Counted from the first letter of the stretch, positions 52,747-61,163 are shown. The stretch: DNA of 64,000 bases from Novipirellula sp052161655 (GCF_052161655.1 NZ_CP197418.1:8246001-8310000), one strand, 5' to 3'. Numbers and translations: made by a program. Notes: generated by a model not told the origin, from the letters alone.

Positions 52747-52918
52747 GTTCCGCTACCAGAAAATGCTTCACAGCATTGCCTTCAGCGGGCTAAACAAAGG
52801 GAAAGTCCTTTTCATGTCATGCCCACGCGAAAAAACGGTTCTAAACTGCTAAAATAACAACTGACGTCTCGGCGTCCCTCCCCCCAACTTTCCCTCCTTT
52901 GCCTACTGAGTCTTTCTT

Positions 52919-53845
52919 ATGCGTGCGTTGCGTTCGTTGTCGACTGCCGTCGCTTTTGTGGCCTATTTGGTCACCCCCGCAATGTTGGCACTGGCACTCT
53001 GTGCACAGCCCGTGACTGCCGAGGACTACCAACACGGCCCCGACTCGCAACCCAACGACGCGGTCCCACATGGCAAAGTGACCCAGCACGCTTGGGATTC
53101 GAGCAAGGTGTTCGAGGGCACGCGGCGACGCTACAGCGTGTACGTCCCAGCCCAATACGATGGCAAAACCCCGGCCGCATTAATGGTTTTCCAAGACGGA
53201 CACGCCTTCGAAGGAACCAAGGGAGATTTTCGAGTCCCAGTTGTGTTTGACAATCTGATTGCCAAAGGACAGATGCCGGTCACGATCGCCGTGATGATCG
53301 ATCCCGGCCATAAAGGCGAACTCGCTGAGAAACGCGGCTGGAGTCCCCGACCGAGCAACCGCAGTTTCGAGTACGACACGGTCAGCGGCGATTACGCGGA
53401 ATTCCTGCTGACGGAGATTCTTCCGGAAGTCGAAAAAGACTACCGAATCTCGAAAAATCCAAAAATGCGAGCCATTTGCGGCAACAGCTCCGGCGGCATC
53501 TGCGCCTTCAGCGTCGCATGGCATCGCCCCGACCAATTTCAAAAAGTGCTCAGCCACATCGGCAGCTTCGTCGATCTTCGTGGCGGTCACAATTATCCGC
53601 CAATGATTCGTAAAGCGGACAAGAAGCCGATTCGTGTATTTCTACAAGATGGCGAGAACGATCTCGACAATCAATTCGGAAACTGGCCCTTGGCCAATCG
53701 TCAAATGGGCAAGGCATTAGCGTTCAAAGATTACGACTACAAACTGGTTTTTGGCAGCGAGGCACATAACGGAAAACATGGCGGTGCAATTTTTCCTGAT
53801 TCGCTGCGTTGGCTATGGCGAGATTGGAAAGATGAAACGTACTAG
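52919..53845 (+). CDS. exported esterase of the enterochelin esterase/EsteraseD family
   Basis: The 308-aa product has a signal peptide ending near PVTAED. The alpha/beta hydrolase part has MVFQDGHAF (oxyanion region), the nucleophile elbow AICGNSSGG (serine near 188), LQDGENDLDNQFGNW (acid) and FGSEAHNGKHGGAIFPDSLRWLW (histidine). This matches the EsteraseD/enterochelin esterase-like family often found in planctomycetes with sulfatases and carbohydrate esterases. It hydrolyses an ester outside the cytoplasm; the natural substrate is unknown. The next gene, EboD-like, starts 105 bp later on the same strand and may be co-transcribed. Confidence 0.8.
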   Translation: MRALRSLSTAVAFVAYLVTPAMLALALCAQPVTAEDYQHGPDSQPNDAVPHGKVTQHAWDSSKVFEGTRRRYSVYVPAQYDGKTPAALMVFQDGHAFEGTKGDFRVPVVFDNLIAKGQMPVTIAVMIDPGHKGELAEKRGWSPRPSNRSFEYDTVSGDYAEFLLTEILPEVEKDYRISKNPKMRAICGNSSGGICAFSVAWHRPDQFQKVLSHIGSFVDLRGGHNYPPMIRKADKKPIRVFLQDGENDLDNQFGNWPLANRQMGKALAFKDYDYKLVFGSEAHNGKHGGAIFPDSLRWLWRDWKDETY

Positions 53846-53950
53846 TAGTATTCAGCAGCGACTCGGGTCTCCTCCACTCCGACCGTGCTGCAACTAAATA
53901 ATGATGTCCGCCGCTTGCAGTTCGCAAAAGCAACCCCTTCAAAAATATCC

Positions 53951-55123
53951 ATGCTGAATCGTCTTTCCAATACAACCGACATCCCTTTCACCGCCTCATT
54001 CGTCCATCGATTGCGGGTCACGGACGATGTCGCTGGCGATGATTTCTCGGTATTGGTCGATTTGCTGGACGGTGGAGACAACGGTTGTGCGCGCGTGCTG
54101 TTGATCGCCGAGCGATCGGTGGCGGAATCGAGCGACCGTGTTGCCCGGATCGAATCGCAGCTCCGCGGTGAGGCCTCGATCGAGTTGACGTCACCCACGA
54201 TCATCCTGGATGGCGGCGAACCAATCAAAAACACTCAAACTGCAGTCGAAGAGATATTGGGTCTGATTCATGACCTGAATCTTGATCGCCGCAGTTACGT
54301 CATCGCCATCGGTGGCGGTGCGATGTTGGACGCCGTCGGCTACGCCGCTGCGATCGCACACCGCGGGATCCGGCTCGTGCGTCTGCCCACCACCACGTTG
54401 GCGCAGGCCGATTCGGGTGTCGGAGTCAAAAATGCGATCAACTATTTCGACAAAAAGAATTGGATCGGAACGTTTGCGGTCCCTTGGGCGGTCGTCAACG
54501 ATTCGGCCTTGTTGGAAACGTTACCCGATCGAGAATTCTGTAGCGGATTGAGCGAAGCGGTGAAAGTTTCGCTGCTGAAAGATGCAGACGAATTCCACTG
54601 GTTAGCCGAACACGCGTCGCAGATTTCCGCGCGAGATCCTGAATTATCGCGGCGAGCGATCCACCGTTCTTGTGTGCTGCATATGCGTCACATCACCGAA
54701 GGAGGCGATCCTTTCGAGATGCTCGAAGCTCGACCGTTGGACTTCGGTCACTGGTCGGCCCATAAACTCGAGACACTCTCACGCTATCAAATTCGTCACG
54801 GCGAAGCGGTTGCGATCGGCGTCGCGATCGATTGCTTGTACTCATCGCTCAAATTTGGACTGCCTCGCCAGGATGCGGAGATGGCCGTGCAATGCTTGCA
54901 TGACCTAGGCATTCAACTTTGGCATCCCTGTCTGGAGCCGGTGGACCGATTGATGCAGGGGCTCGAAGAGTTCCGCCAACATCTCGGCGGCCGATTGACG
55001 ATCACGATGCTCCGCGGGATTGGCGACCCGATCAATGTTCACGAAATCGACGCACTCGCCATGAAGACGGCGATTGAGACATTAGGCAAGATAGCCAAAA
55101 ACAAAGCCATCACTGCGAATTAG
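53951..55123 (+). CDS. 3-dehydroquinate synthase-like protein, EboD-type
   Basis: 390 aa from the ATG at 53951 (a GTG at 53885 is in frame). The NAD-binding part has SYVIAIGGGAMLDAVGYAAAIAHRGIRLVRLPTTTLAQADSGVGVKNAIN. The metal-binding part includes LSEAVKVSLLKDADEFHWL, LDFGHWSAHKLE and YQIRHGEAVAIGVAID, as in sugar-phosphate cyclases. The wording of these blocks is closer, as I remember the families, to EboD of the ebo gene cluster than to housekeeping AroB. No other ebo genes are adjacent. If it is AroB, the product is 3-dehydroquinate for aromatic amino acids; if EboD, the substrate is unsettled. Confidence 0.72.
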   Translation: MLNRLSNTTDIPFTASFVHRLRVTDDVAGDDFSVLVDLLDGGDNGCARVLLIAERSVAESSDRVARIESQLRGEASIELTSPTIILDGGEPIKNTQTAVEEILGLIHDLNLDRRSYVIAIGGGAMLDAVGYAAAIAHRGIRLVRLPTTTLAQADSGVGVKNAINYFDKKNWIGTFAVPWAVVNDSALLETLPDREFCSGLSEAVKVSLLKDADEFHWLAEHASQISARDPELSRRAIHRSCVLHMRHITEGGDPFEMLEARPLDFGHWSAHKLETLSRYQIRHGEAVAIGVAIDCLYSSLKFGLPRQDAEMAVQCLHDLGIQLWHPCLEPVDRLMQGLEEFRQHLGGRLTITMLRGIGDPINVHEIDALAMKTAIETLGKIAKNKAITAN

Positions 55124-55144
55124 GAGGCCGTGGCTGAAACAAAC

Positions 55145-55289
55145 TACCCCTCCCTCTGGGAGGGTCGACCGCTGAAAGCGGACGGGGAGGGCTGGTGAAT
55201 TCTCGCTTGCACGGTCTTCCTCGAACACAACGAGCCCCACCCAGAGCCGGCTACCGCCGGCTCTGACCTCCCCAAAGGGGAGGTAAAAT
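55145..55289. repeat. palindromic repeat, family 1, copy 5
   Basis: First of four nearly head-to-tail copies after the EboD-like gene. It has all hairpins: CCCTCC-CTCT-GGGAGGG, CGACCGC-TGAA-AGCGG, AGAGCCGG-CTACCG-CCGGCTCT and CCTCCCC-AAA-GGGGAGG. Confidence 0.9.
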
Positions 55290-55293
55290 CAAT

Positions 55294-55438
55294 TTACCCT
55301 CCCTCTGGGAGGGTCGACCGCAGGAAGCGGTCGGGGAGGGCTGGTGAATTCTCGCTTGCACGATCCACCTCTAACACAACGAGCCCCACCCAGAGCCGGC
55401 TACCGCCGACTCTGACCTCCCCAAAGGGGAGGTGAAAT
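55294..55438. repeat. palindromic repeat, family 1, copy 6
   Basis: Follows copy 5 after 4 bp. Very similar; the second stem is CGACCGC-AGGA-AGCGGTCG. Confidence 0.9.
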
Positions 55439-55441
55439 CAA

Positions 55442-55588
55442 TTCACCCTCCCTCTGGGAGGGTCGACCGCAGGAAGCGGTCGGGGAGGGCTGGTGAATTC
55501 TCGCTCGAACGGTCCACCTTGAACACAACGAGCCCCACCCAGAGCCGGCTACCGCCGGCTCTGACCTCCCCTTTGGGGAGGTAAAATC
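55442..55588. repeat. palindromic repeat, family 1, copy 7
   Basis: Follows copy 6 after 3 bp. Its last hairpin has loop TTT in place of AAA (CCTCCCC-TTT-GGGGAGG). The copy is otherwise full length. Confidence 0.9.
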
Positions 55589-55590
55589 GG

Positions 55591-55687
55591 TTCACCCACC
55601 CTCTGGGAGGGTCGACCGCTGATAGCGGTCGGGGAGGGTTGGTGAATTCTCGCTCGAACGGTCCACCTCGAACACAACGAGGCCCCC
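55591..55687. repeat. palindromic repeat, family 1, copy 8 (left half)
   Basis: Starts TTCACCCACCCTCTGGGAGG and stops after CACAACGAG, then passes into unrelated DNA 28 bp before the end of the DUF559 gene. The right half is missing. Confidence 0.85.
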
Positions 55688-55714
55688 TGCGGTAGACGCT
55701 TGCTACCCGGGCGA

Positions 55715-56140
55715 TCAACGATCGCGTTTCTCACAACCTGGGACATCTTCGCTCTTGTTTCCAGAGCGTCTGGAGGTTCGCCTGCAAAACGAATACGGAA
55801 GTCCAACTTGGTTTGCGATAGCTCGCAACACGGACTCAGCATCTCTTAGCACGTCCGTATTTTCAAACCGGATCACCTTCCACCCTAACCTTTCTAAATA
55901 ACGTTGCCGTTTCAGGTCATCATCGGCAATCTGGTCGTGATATTCACCATCGAGTTCAACGTCGAGATGGTGGCTGAGGCACGCAATGTCCAGGAAATAG
56001 GGATCGACCGGATGCTGACGTCGGAACTTCAATCCACAAAGCTGCTTGGATCGTAGAAGGCTCCACAAAAGTCCTTCCACTCGCGTTTTTGACTTGCGAA
56101 GACTGCGGGCTCGAGCAATTCGATCATGATCAGAAGACAT
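55715..56140 (-). CDS. DUF559 endonuclease-like protein
   Basis: A 141-aa protein of the DUF559 family, related to Vsr and other PD-(D/E)XK or very-short-patch repair nucleases. It has ARSLRKSKTRVEGLLWSLLRSKQLCGLKFRRQHPVDPYFLDIACLSHHLDVELDGEYHD, with candidate catalytic acids in the DIACL and VELDGE blocks, and WKVIRFENTDVL near the end. Such proteins probably nick or cut DNA, but activity is not established. The gene is flanked by copies 8 and 9 of the family 1 repeat, a setting that suggests transfer or a link to repeat movement. ATG at 56140, no clear ribosome binding site. Confidence 0.85.
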   Translation of the reverse strand: MSSDHDRIARARSLRKSKTRVEGLLWSLLRSKQLCGLKFRRQHPVDPYFLDIACLSHHLDVELDGEYHDQIADDDLKRQRYLERLGWKVIRFENTDVLRDAESVLRAIANQVGLPYSFCRRTSRRSGNKSEDVPGCEKRDR

Positions 56141-56263
56141 CAGCTTGGCCCCGATTCGAAGTGCGATAGAGTTCGCGTCGGCACATCAGAAGTGACGTCG
56201 CCGATGTTTAAATTCTACCGCTCGTACTAACCTGCTTCAAACAAGTTGCGGGGACGCGAAGCA

Positions 56264-56410
56264 TTCACCCTCCCTCTGGGAGGGTCGACCGCTGAAGGCG
56301 GTCGGGGAGGGGTGGTGAATTCTCGCGTGCACGATCCATCTGTAACACAACGAGCCCCACCCAGACCCGACTTCCGCCGGCTCTGACCTCCCCAAAGGGG
56401 AGGTGAAATT
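56264..56410. repeat. palindromic repeat, family 1, copy 9
   Basis: A full-length copy on the far side of the DUF559 gene, 124 bp upstream of its start. The third hairpin is weakened here (CAGACCCGACTTCCGCCGGC). Confidence 0.85.
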
Positions 56411-56635
56411 GCTCTGCCGAATGTCTACGCGACTTTCGCTACGGAGAGCATTCGCCTCAAAAACCTGCCGAATTAGTTCCAAATCTGCCTTGTCGTGAGA
56501 GCGTCCGCGTTGGTAGTTACCAACATTGATACCGCAAATAGGTGGTAAATCGTTAATCAATAACGAAACGCCTCCTCTATTTGCGACCGAATTCAAGGAT
56601 GAATCGGTTTTTCCCCTAGCGGGATACCTCACTGT
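56411..56635. other. possible gene remnant and BamA promoter region
   Basis: On the minus strand, about 55 codons reading SLLINDLPPICGINVGNYQ and then SHDKADLELIRQVFEANA look protein-like but have no start or stop of their own and match nothing I know. The right end must carry the promoter of the POTRA gene. Confidence 0.25.
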
Positions 56636-58096
56636 ATGACACGACGGACTACGAACCGAATGACTGCTCGAACAACTCGACGCGCTCTGTGCTGTAGTGC
56701 CGCCCATTCTGTTTCGATGACTGTGCTGATCACGTTTGCGCTTTCGCCAACGTTGGCAAATGCGCAGATGGGTGGCGGAGGCGGATTTGGTGGTGGCCAA
56801 GGCGGCCCAAGTGCTCCCGCCGCCGACGCAAGACCCAAATTTCGTGACCATGTTCGCAGCCGTGATGGGTTGGCGATCCACCGCGAAAAAGGGGACGCGA
56901 TCGTTTTAGACGTCACCGTGCGTGGCAACAAAGCGATCGGCACCCACTTGATCATGCAGAAGATCGAAACCCGAAAGGATCGCTTCTACGATTACGAAAC
57001 CGTGCTCGGCGACGTGCGACGTTTGAACGACATGGGCTCGTTTGATCACGTCACTTTCAAGCTTGACGAACGCCCCGAAGGAGTCGCGGTCACCTATTTC
57101 GTTCACGAACGCCCCGTCATCACCAAGGTCGTCTTCCACGGCCATCGGGCGTTTAACAATCGCGAAATACGCAATCGTGCCGGGGTCCAAGCCAACGATC
57201 CCTTAAGCGAATTCTCGGTCGAATCCGCTCGCCGCCGCATTATCGACTACTACCTTGAAGAAGGTTTCAATCAAGTCGCCGTCGATGCACAAATCGGTTT
57301 TGGAACAGATCCGGGAGTCGTGATCTTCCGCATCAACGAAGGCCCCAAAGAACGCATTTACGATATCACAATCAAGGGCAACACGATCGTCAATGAAGCC
57401 CGGTTGAAAAAGATCATCGCTAGTCGTGGGCCTACAGCAGGCGTGTTGTCCTACATTGGTAACACCGCCAACCTTGCCACGATTGACAACGACGTCAATG
57501 TGTTGGCTACGTACTACCACAACCTCGGTTTCTTAACCGCCACCGTTGGTCGCCGTCTTCGCTATGACGAATCGGGCAAATGGCTGTATGTCACCTTTGT
57601 GGTCAACGAAGGGCCTCGGTTCACAGTCAACGATGTCAAAATCGTGGGTAACCAATTTATTACCGAAGAATCGCTTCGCAAACGATTGGAACTGAAAGCG
57701 GGCGACATGTTTGACGGCACCCTGATGCGTCGCGATATCGGCGAGATCACCTACGGCTATGGCGAACTCGGTTTCATCTATGCCGAAGTTGAACCGAAAA
57801 CCGTAATGCGAGACGAAGCGAACACGGTCGACTTGGTCTACGACGTGACTGAAGGCGACATTTGGAAAGTCGGTCGCATCTTGGTCAACATCGAAGGCGA
57901 ACCGCACCTGATGCGCGAATCCACGATGCTCAACATGGTCGATCTCCGTGAAGGAGACATCATTGACCGTCGCTCGCTCGAACTAAATCGACGTCGCATT
58001 GAACGCAGTCAATTGCTAGAAACCAATCCACAGATCGCCGACGCCCCCGACATCAAGGTCGTTCCGACCGATCGTGAGGTCGACGATGTCTACTAA
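56636..58096 (+). CDS. BamA-like POTRA protein without barrel
   Basis: A 486-aa protein with an N-terminal export signal (VLITFALSPTLANAQ), a Gly-rich linker and then five POTRA repeats: starting IVLDVTVRGNKAIG, VITKVVFHGHRAFN, IYDITIKGNTIVNE, FTVNDVKIVGNQFI and WKVGRILVNIEGEP. BamA folds proteins into the outer membrane through such repeats, but normally continues into a 16-strand barrel; here the protein ends after POTRA5 at a stop (DREVDDVY). The barrel is encoded by the next gene, whose ATG overlaps this one by 11 bp. The two products probably work together. This is unusual; a frameshift is an alternative, argued against by the lipoprotein-like start of the second gene. Confidence 0.85.
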   Translation: MTRRTTNRMTARTTRRALCCSAAHSVSMTVLITFALSPTLANAQMGGGGGFGGGQGGPSAPAADARPKFRDHVRSRDGLAIHREKGDAIVLDVTVRGNKAIGTHLIMQKIETRKDRFYDYETVLGDVRRLNDMGSFDHVTFKLDERPEGVAVTYFVHERPVITKVVFHGHRAFNNREIRNRAGVQANDPLSEFSVESARRRIIDYYLEEGFNQVAVDAQIGFGTDPGVVIFRINEGPKERIYDITIKGNTIVNEARLKKIIASRGPTAGVLSYIGNTANLATIDNDVNVLATYYHNLGFLTATVGRRLRYDESGKWLYVTFVVNEGPRFTVNDVKIVGNQFITEESLRKRLELKAGDMFDGTLMRRDIGEITYGYGELGFIYAEVEPKTVMRDEANTVDLVYDVTEGDIWKVGRILVNIEGEPHLMRESTMLNMVDLREGDIIDRRSLELNRRRIERSQLLETNPQIADAPDIKVVPTDREVDDVY

Positions 58097-59861
58097 GTTT
58101 GAACAGCACTCTTCCGATGAAGTCGTCCGCATGATGCACACGATTGAAATAACGGCACGAAACATTGCGTGCTCAATCGGTGTCGTCGCGTTTGCGACGT
58201 CATTCACCGGTTGCAACCAGCTCGCGACGCAAGCTCCTTGGAACAACAATCCACTGGCAGCTCGCTCTGCGGCCGCAGCTCATTCGGTATCGCCCCATTC
58301 CGCGGTAAATCGTTCCGCAAATGCATCGGCGACCGAGCACGCGTCAGACCCTGCGGCTCAGTTTGCTTCGGCACCCGCCGCAGCACCTGCGGCAAACGAA
58401 CCGATCCCCGTGCAATCGGACAGCGACCGCTATGTCGCTCGGCAATACCCCAGCACACCGCCGTACACGCCACCATCAAGCGGCTATACTGCACCCAACA
58501 ATTATCAAGCTCCCGGCAGTTATTCGGCCCCACCATCGCTTTCCAGTCCATCGCAAAACTACAACGGTGGCAGCGTCTACGGTGCCCCCGCGACGAGCGC
58601 GCCTCCGACTCAGTACGGCGCACCCGCGTATCCTGATTCGACCTTTGCACCTCCCTCGAACACATTTCCTGGTGCGGGCTACCCTGACACCGGCACGCTA
58701 TTGCCATATGGTGCCGATCCCTACGGCGGAGCCCCGTCGAGTGTCCCGATGCCTACGGTTCGCGAAGCCGACTTGATCATCAATGGATTCCCGGCACGAA
58801 CCGGACGAATCATGCTGGGCGGTGCCGTCAACAGTGATGCCGGCGTGACCGGTCAAATCACAGTCGATGAACGCAACTTTGACATCATGCGATGGCCGCG
58901 TTCGTTTCAAGACTTGTTTAGCGGAACCGCATTTCGCGGTGCCGGACAAACGTTTCGCATCGAAGCTGCCCCTGGTAGCGATTTCGACCGCTACACGATC
59001 AATTTCGCCGACCCCAACTTGTTCGGATACAAGCCGGTTAGCATGTCAGTCAGTGGCTTCTTAGTCGATCGGCGTTTCAACGATTGGGACGAAGAACGAC
59101 TCGGCGGACGATTGAGTTTTGGTTACCGGATCACGCCCGACCTTTCGATTTCGCTTGGCATCAGTGGCCAGAGTGTCGACATCACGAACCCTCGAGTGCG
59201 TGGCGTTGCACCGTTGGAAGCCGTGCTGCACGAAAACGTTGGACGCAACGAACTGTATTCCGGCACGTTGTCATTAAAACACGACACCCGTGACAGCCCG
59301 ATTCAATCGAGCCAAGGACACTATTTCGAGTTCAGTTTTGAAGAGGCCTTTGGCGACTTTGATTATGCTCGCATCGAAACCGAATACCGCAAGTATTGGT
59401 TATTGGCGCAACGTGCCGACGGCAGTGGCAAGCAAACGCTGTCATACTCGAACCAACTTGGGTTCAGCGGCGACAACACACCTCTGTTCGAGAACTTTTT
59501 CGCGGGTGGTTACGCCACCATGCGTGGTTTTGATTTCCGCGGTGCCAGCCCGGTCGTGACCAGTCCGAGCGGCAATGTCGAAGTCGGGGGACGGTTCAAG
59601 TTCCTCAATACTGTCGAGTACATGTTCCCGATCACCGCAGACGACGCATTCAAAGGCGTCGCGTTTGTCGACTTTGGAACGGTCGAGTCCGACATCGAAC
59701 TGCACAGCGACTCATTCCGCGTCGCACCCGGTGCCGGTCTTCGCGTCGCAATTCCGATGCTAGGCCCCGCCCCACTGGCATTCGACTTTGCCTATCCCGT
59801 CAACAAAGCGCCGACGGACGACACCAAAATCTTCAGCTTCTACATGAGCCTGATCCGCTAA
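58086..59861 (+). CDS. Omp85 barrel protein with lipoprotein signal and Pro-rich linker
   Basis: 591 aa from the ATG at 58086, a position overlapping the end of the POTRA gene (GTG at 58074 is in frame). It begins with a hydrophobic stretch and lipobox-like SFTGC near residue 38. About 160 residues rich in Pro, Ser, Ala and Tyr follow, with no fold. Then comes an Omp85/bacterial surface antigen (D15) barrel from about 235: FLVDRRFNDWDEERLGGRLSFGYRI, LKHDTRDSPIQSSQGHYFEFSFE, NFFAGGYATMRGFDFRG, and the end VAIPMLGPAPLAFDFAYPVNK. This is the insertion barrel of the outer-membrane assembly machine. A lipid anchor ahead of the barrel is odd for the family. Confidence 0.85.
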   Translation: MSTKFEQHSSDEVVRMMHTIEITARNIACSIGVVAFATSFTGCNQLATQAPWNNNPLAARSAAAAHSVSPHSAVNRSANASATEHASDPAAQFASAPAAAPAANEPIPVQSDSDRYVARQYPSTPPYTPPSSGYTAPNNYQAPGSYSAPPSLSSPSQNYNGGSVYGAPATSAPPTQYGAPAYPDSTFAPPSNTFPGAGYPDTGTLLPYGADPYGGAPSSVPMPTVREADLIINGFPARTGRIMLGGAVNSDAGVTGQITVDERNFDIMRWPRSFQDLFSGTAFRGAGQTFRIEAAPGSDFDRYTINFADPNLFGYKPVSMSVSGFLVDRRFNDWDEERLGGRLSFGYRITPDLSISLGISGQSVDITNPRVRGVAPLEAVLHENVGRNELYSGTLSLKHDTRDSPIQSSQGHYFEFSFEEAFGDFDYARIETEYRKYWLLAQRADGSGKQTLSYSNQLGFSGDNTPLFENFFAGGYATMRGFDFRGASPVVTSPSGNVEVGGRFKFLNTVEYMFPITADDAFKGVAFVDFGTVESDIELHSDSFRVAPGAGLRVAIPMLGPAPLAFDFAYPVNKAPTDDTKIFSFYMSLIR

Positions 59862-59893
59862 CGGCGGAGAGAGTTGAGGAGTGAGGAGCTGAA

Positions 59894-60037
59894 TTCACCC
59901 TCCCTCTGGGAGGGTCGGCCGCACGAAGCGGCCGGGGAGGGTGGTGACACTGCACTGGCACCGTCCAATCCTAACACAACGAGCCCCACCCAGAGCCGGC
60001 TACCGCCAACTCTGACCTCCCCAAAGGGGAGGTAAAG
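59894..60037. repeat. palindromic repeat, family 1, copy 10
   Basis: 144 bp between the Omp85 barrel gene and the HAD gene. Its second stem is GGCCGC-ACGA-AGCGGCC, a paired change from the GACCGC/GCGGTC form. Confidence 0.85.
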
Positions 60038-60053
60038 ATGGATTTCGCTACGG

Positions 60054-60740
60054 CTAACCCACACCTTCACCGACCAAAATCGGCAACAGCTTCACCAGGT
60101 CGGACAAATCGTCGACGACCAACAATGGGTGTTCGACTTCCAGCATCTCGCGTGAGTAGCCGCCAGTGCAAACTGCGACCACCGCGGCACCGATCGCATG
60201 CCCACAACGGATATCGGCCGGCGTATCGCCGATCACCATGATCCGCTCACACGCCTGTTCGCCCGCCTCGTTGCGGATCACTTCCCGTGCTCGGCGAGCC
60301 AAATCGTCACGATGCAGGTCACTATCGCCACCGACGATCCAGCGAACGTAATGCCGCAAACCAAAATGATCGAGCTTGTGGTGTGCCGTCTCGACCAGAT
60401 TGCCCGTCATCACGCTGACGCACACTCGCGCGTCGCTCGCCAACCGCTCCAACAACTCGACTACTCCCGGCAACACTGTGCCGCCCCGCTGCTGCAATAT
60501 CTGCGGCAGCAGCGAGATATAGCGATTCTCCAATCGTTCTCGATTCGATTCGTTGGGCTCCAAACCGTTCAAAACCAGCAATTCATCCAGAATTCCTCGA
60601 TCGGTCCGTCCGGCATAGTCCACGTCGGCCGTCGCGTTGGGCAAGTCAAATTCTTGCTGGAGAGCCAATTCTAATGCCCCTTGCCCCCCGCGGTTCGTCA
60701 ACAATAACGTTCCATCGATATCGAAAAGCAAGGTTCGCAT
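60054..60740 (-). CDS. HAD-family phosphatase, phosphoglycolate phosphatase-like
   Basis: The 228-aa product has motif I LLFDIDGTLLLTN at the start, motif II (VMTGN, near 110), the lysine/arginine region, and motif IV MVIGDTPADIRCGHAIGA. The helical cap after motif I (QGALELALQQEFDLP) is that of subfamily I HAD hydrolases such as Gph and beta-phosphoglucomutase. It removes phosphate from a small metabolite in the cytoplasm; phosphoglycolate is possible, not proven. It is flanked by family 1 repeats. Confidence 0.88.
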   Translation of the reverse strand: MRTLLFDIDGTLLLTNRGGQGALELALQQEFDLPNATADVDYAGRTDRGILDELLVLNGLEPNESNRERLENRYISLLPQILQQRGGTVLPGVVELLERLASDARVCVSVMTGNLVETAHHKLDHFGLRHYVRWIVGGDSDLHRDDLARRAREVIRNEAGEQACERIMVIGDTPADIRCGHAIGAAVVAVCTGGYSREMLEVEHPLLVVDDLSDLVKLLPILVGEGVG

Positions 60741-60833
60741 CGGATTGAAAATCTCTGACTTCGGGGAAAAACGGTCTCAGCTCAGTTATACAGTGCTGCT
60801 GGTTTACGGTCTTTCTAACAGGTCGAACCGAAG

Positions 60834-60978
60834 TTCACCCTCCCTCTGGGAGGGTCGGACGCGATAGCGGCCGGGGAGGGCTGGTGACACTGAACTTGTA
60901 CCGTCCATTTTAGACTCAGCGAGCCCCACCCAGAGCCAGCTACCGCCGACTCTGACCTCCCCAAAAGGGGAGGTAAAA
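60834..60978. repeat. palindromic repeat, family 1, copy 11
   Basis: 145 bp, with an unpaired variant of the second stem (GGACGC-GATA-GCGGCC). It stands head to tail with copy 12 after 5 bp. Confidence 0.85.
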
Positions 60979-60983
60979 CAAAA

Positions 60984-61128
60984 TTCACCCTCCCTCTGGG
61001 AGGGTCGGCCGCAGGAAGCGGCCGGGGAGGGCTGGTGACACGGCACTTGCACCGTCCATTTCGAACACAACGAACCCCACCCAGAGCCAGCTACCGCCGA
61101 CACTGACCTCCCCAAAGGGGAGGTGAAG
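60984..61128. repeat. palindromic repeat, family 1, copy 12
   Basis: 145 bp, with second stem GGCCGC-AGGA-AGCGGCC as in copy 10. It ends GGGGAGGTGAAGC and is followed by the short palindrome at 61131. Confidence 0.85.
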
Positions 61129-61130
61129 CA

Positions 61131-61163
61131 CGCCGACGGCTTGGAAAGCCGAGCGACAATCGT
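61131..61163. repeat. short palindromic repeat (ACGGCTTGGAAAGCCGA)
   Basis: CGGCTTGGAAAGCCG is a perfect hairpin core. The inverse of the same unit lies at 36201-36234. Between here and the ubiE start at 61260 nothing else is recognised. Confidence 0.5.

Noticed and set aside
55145..55687. Four regular copies of a 145-bp unit considered as a CRISPR array
   Set aside because: Units are far longer than CRISPR repeats, spacers are only 3-4 bp, no cas genes are present, and copies occur singly elsewhere.
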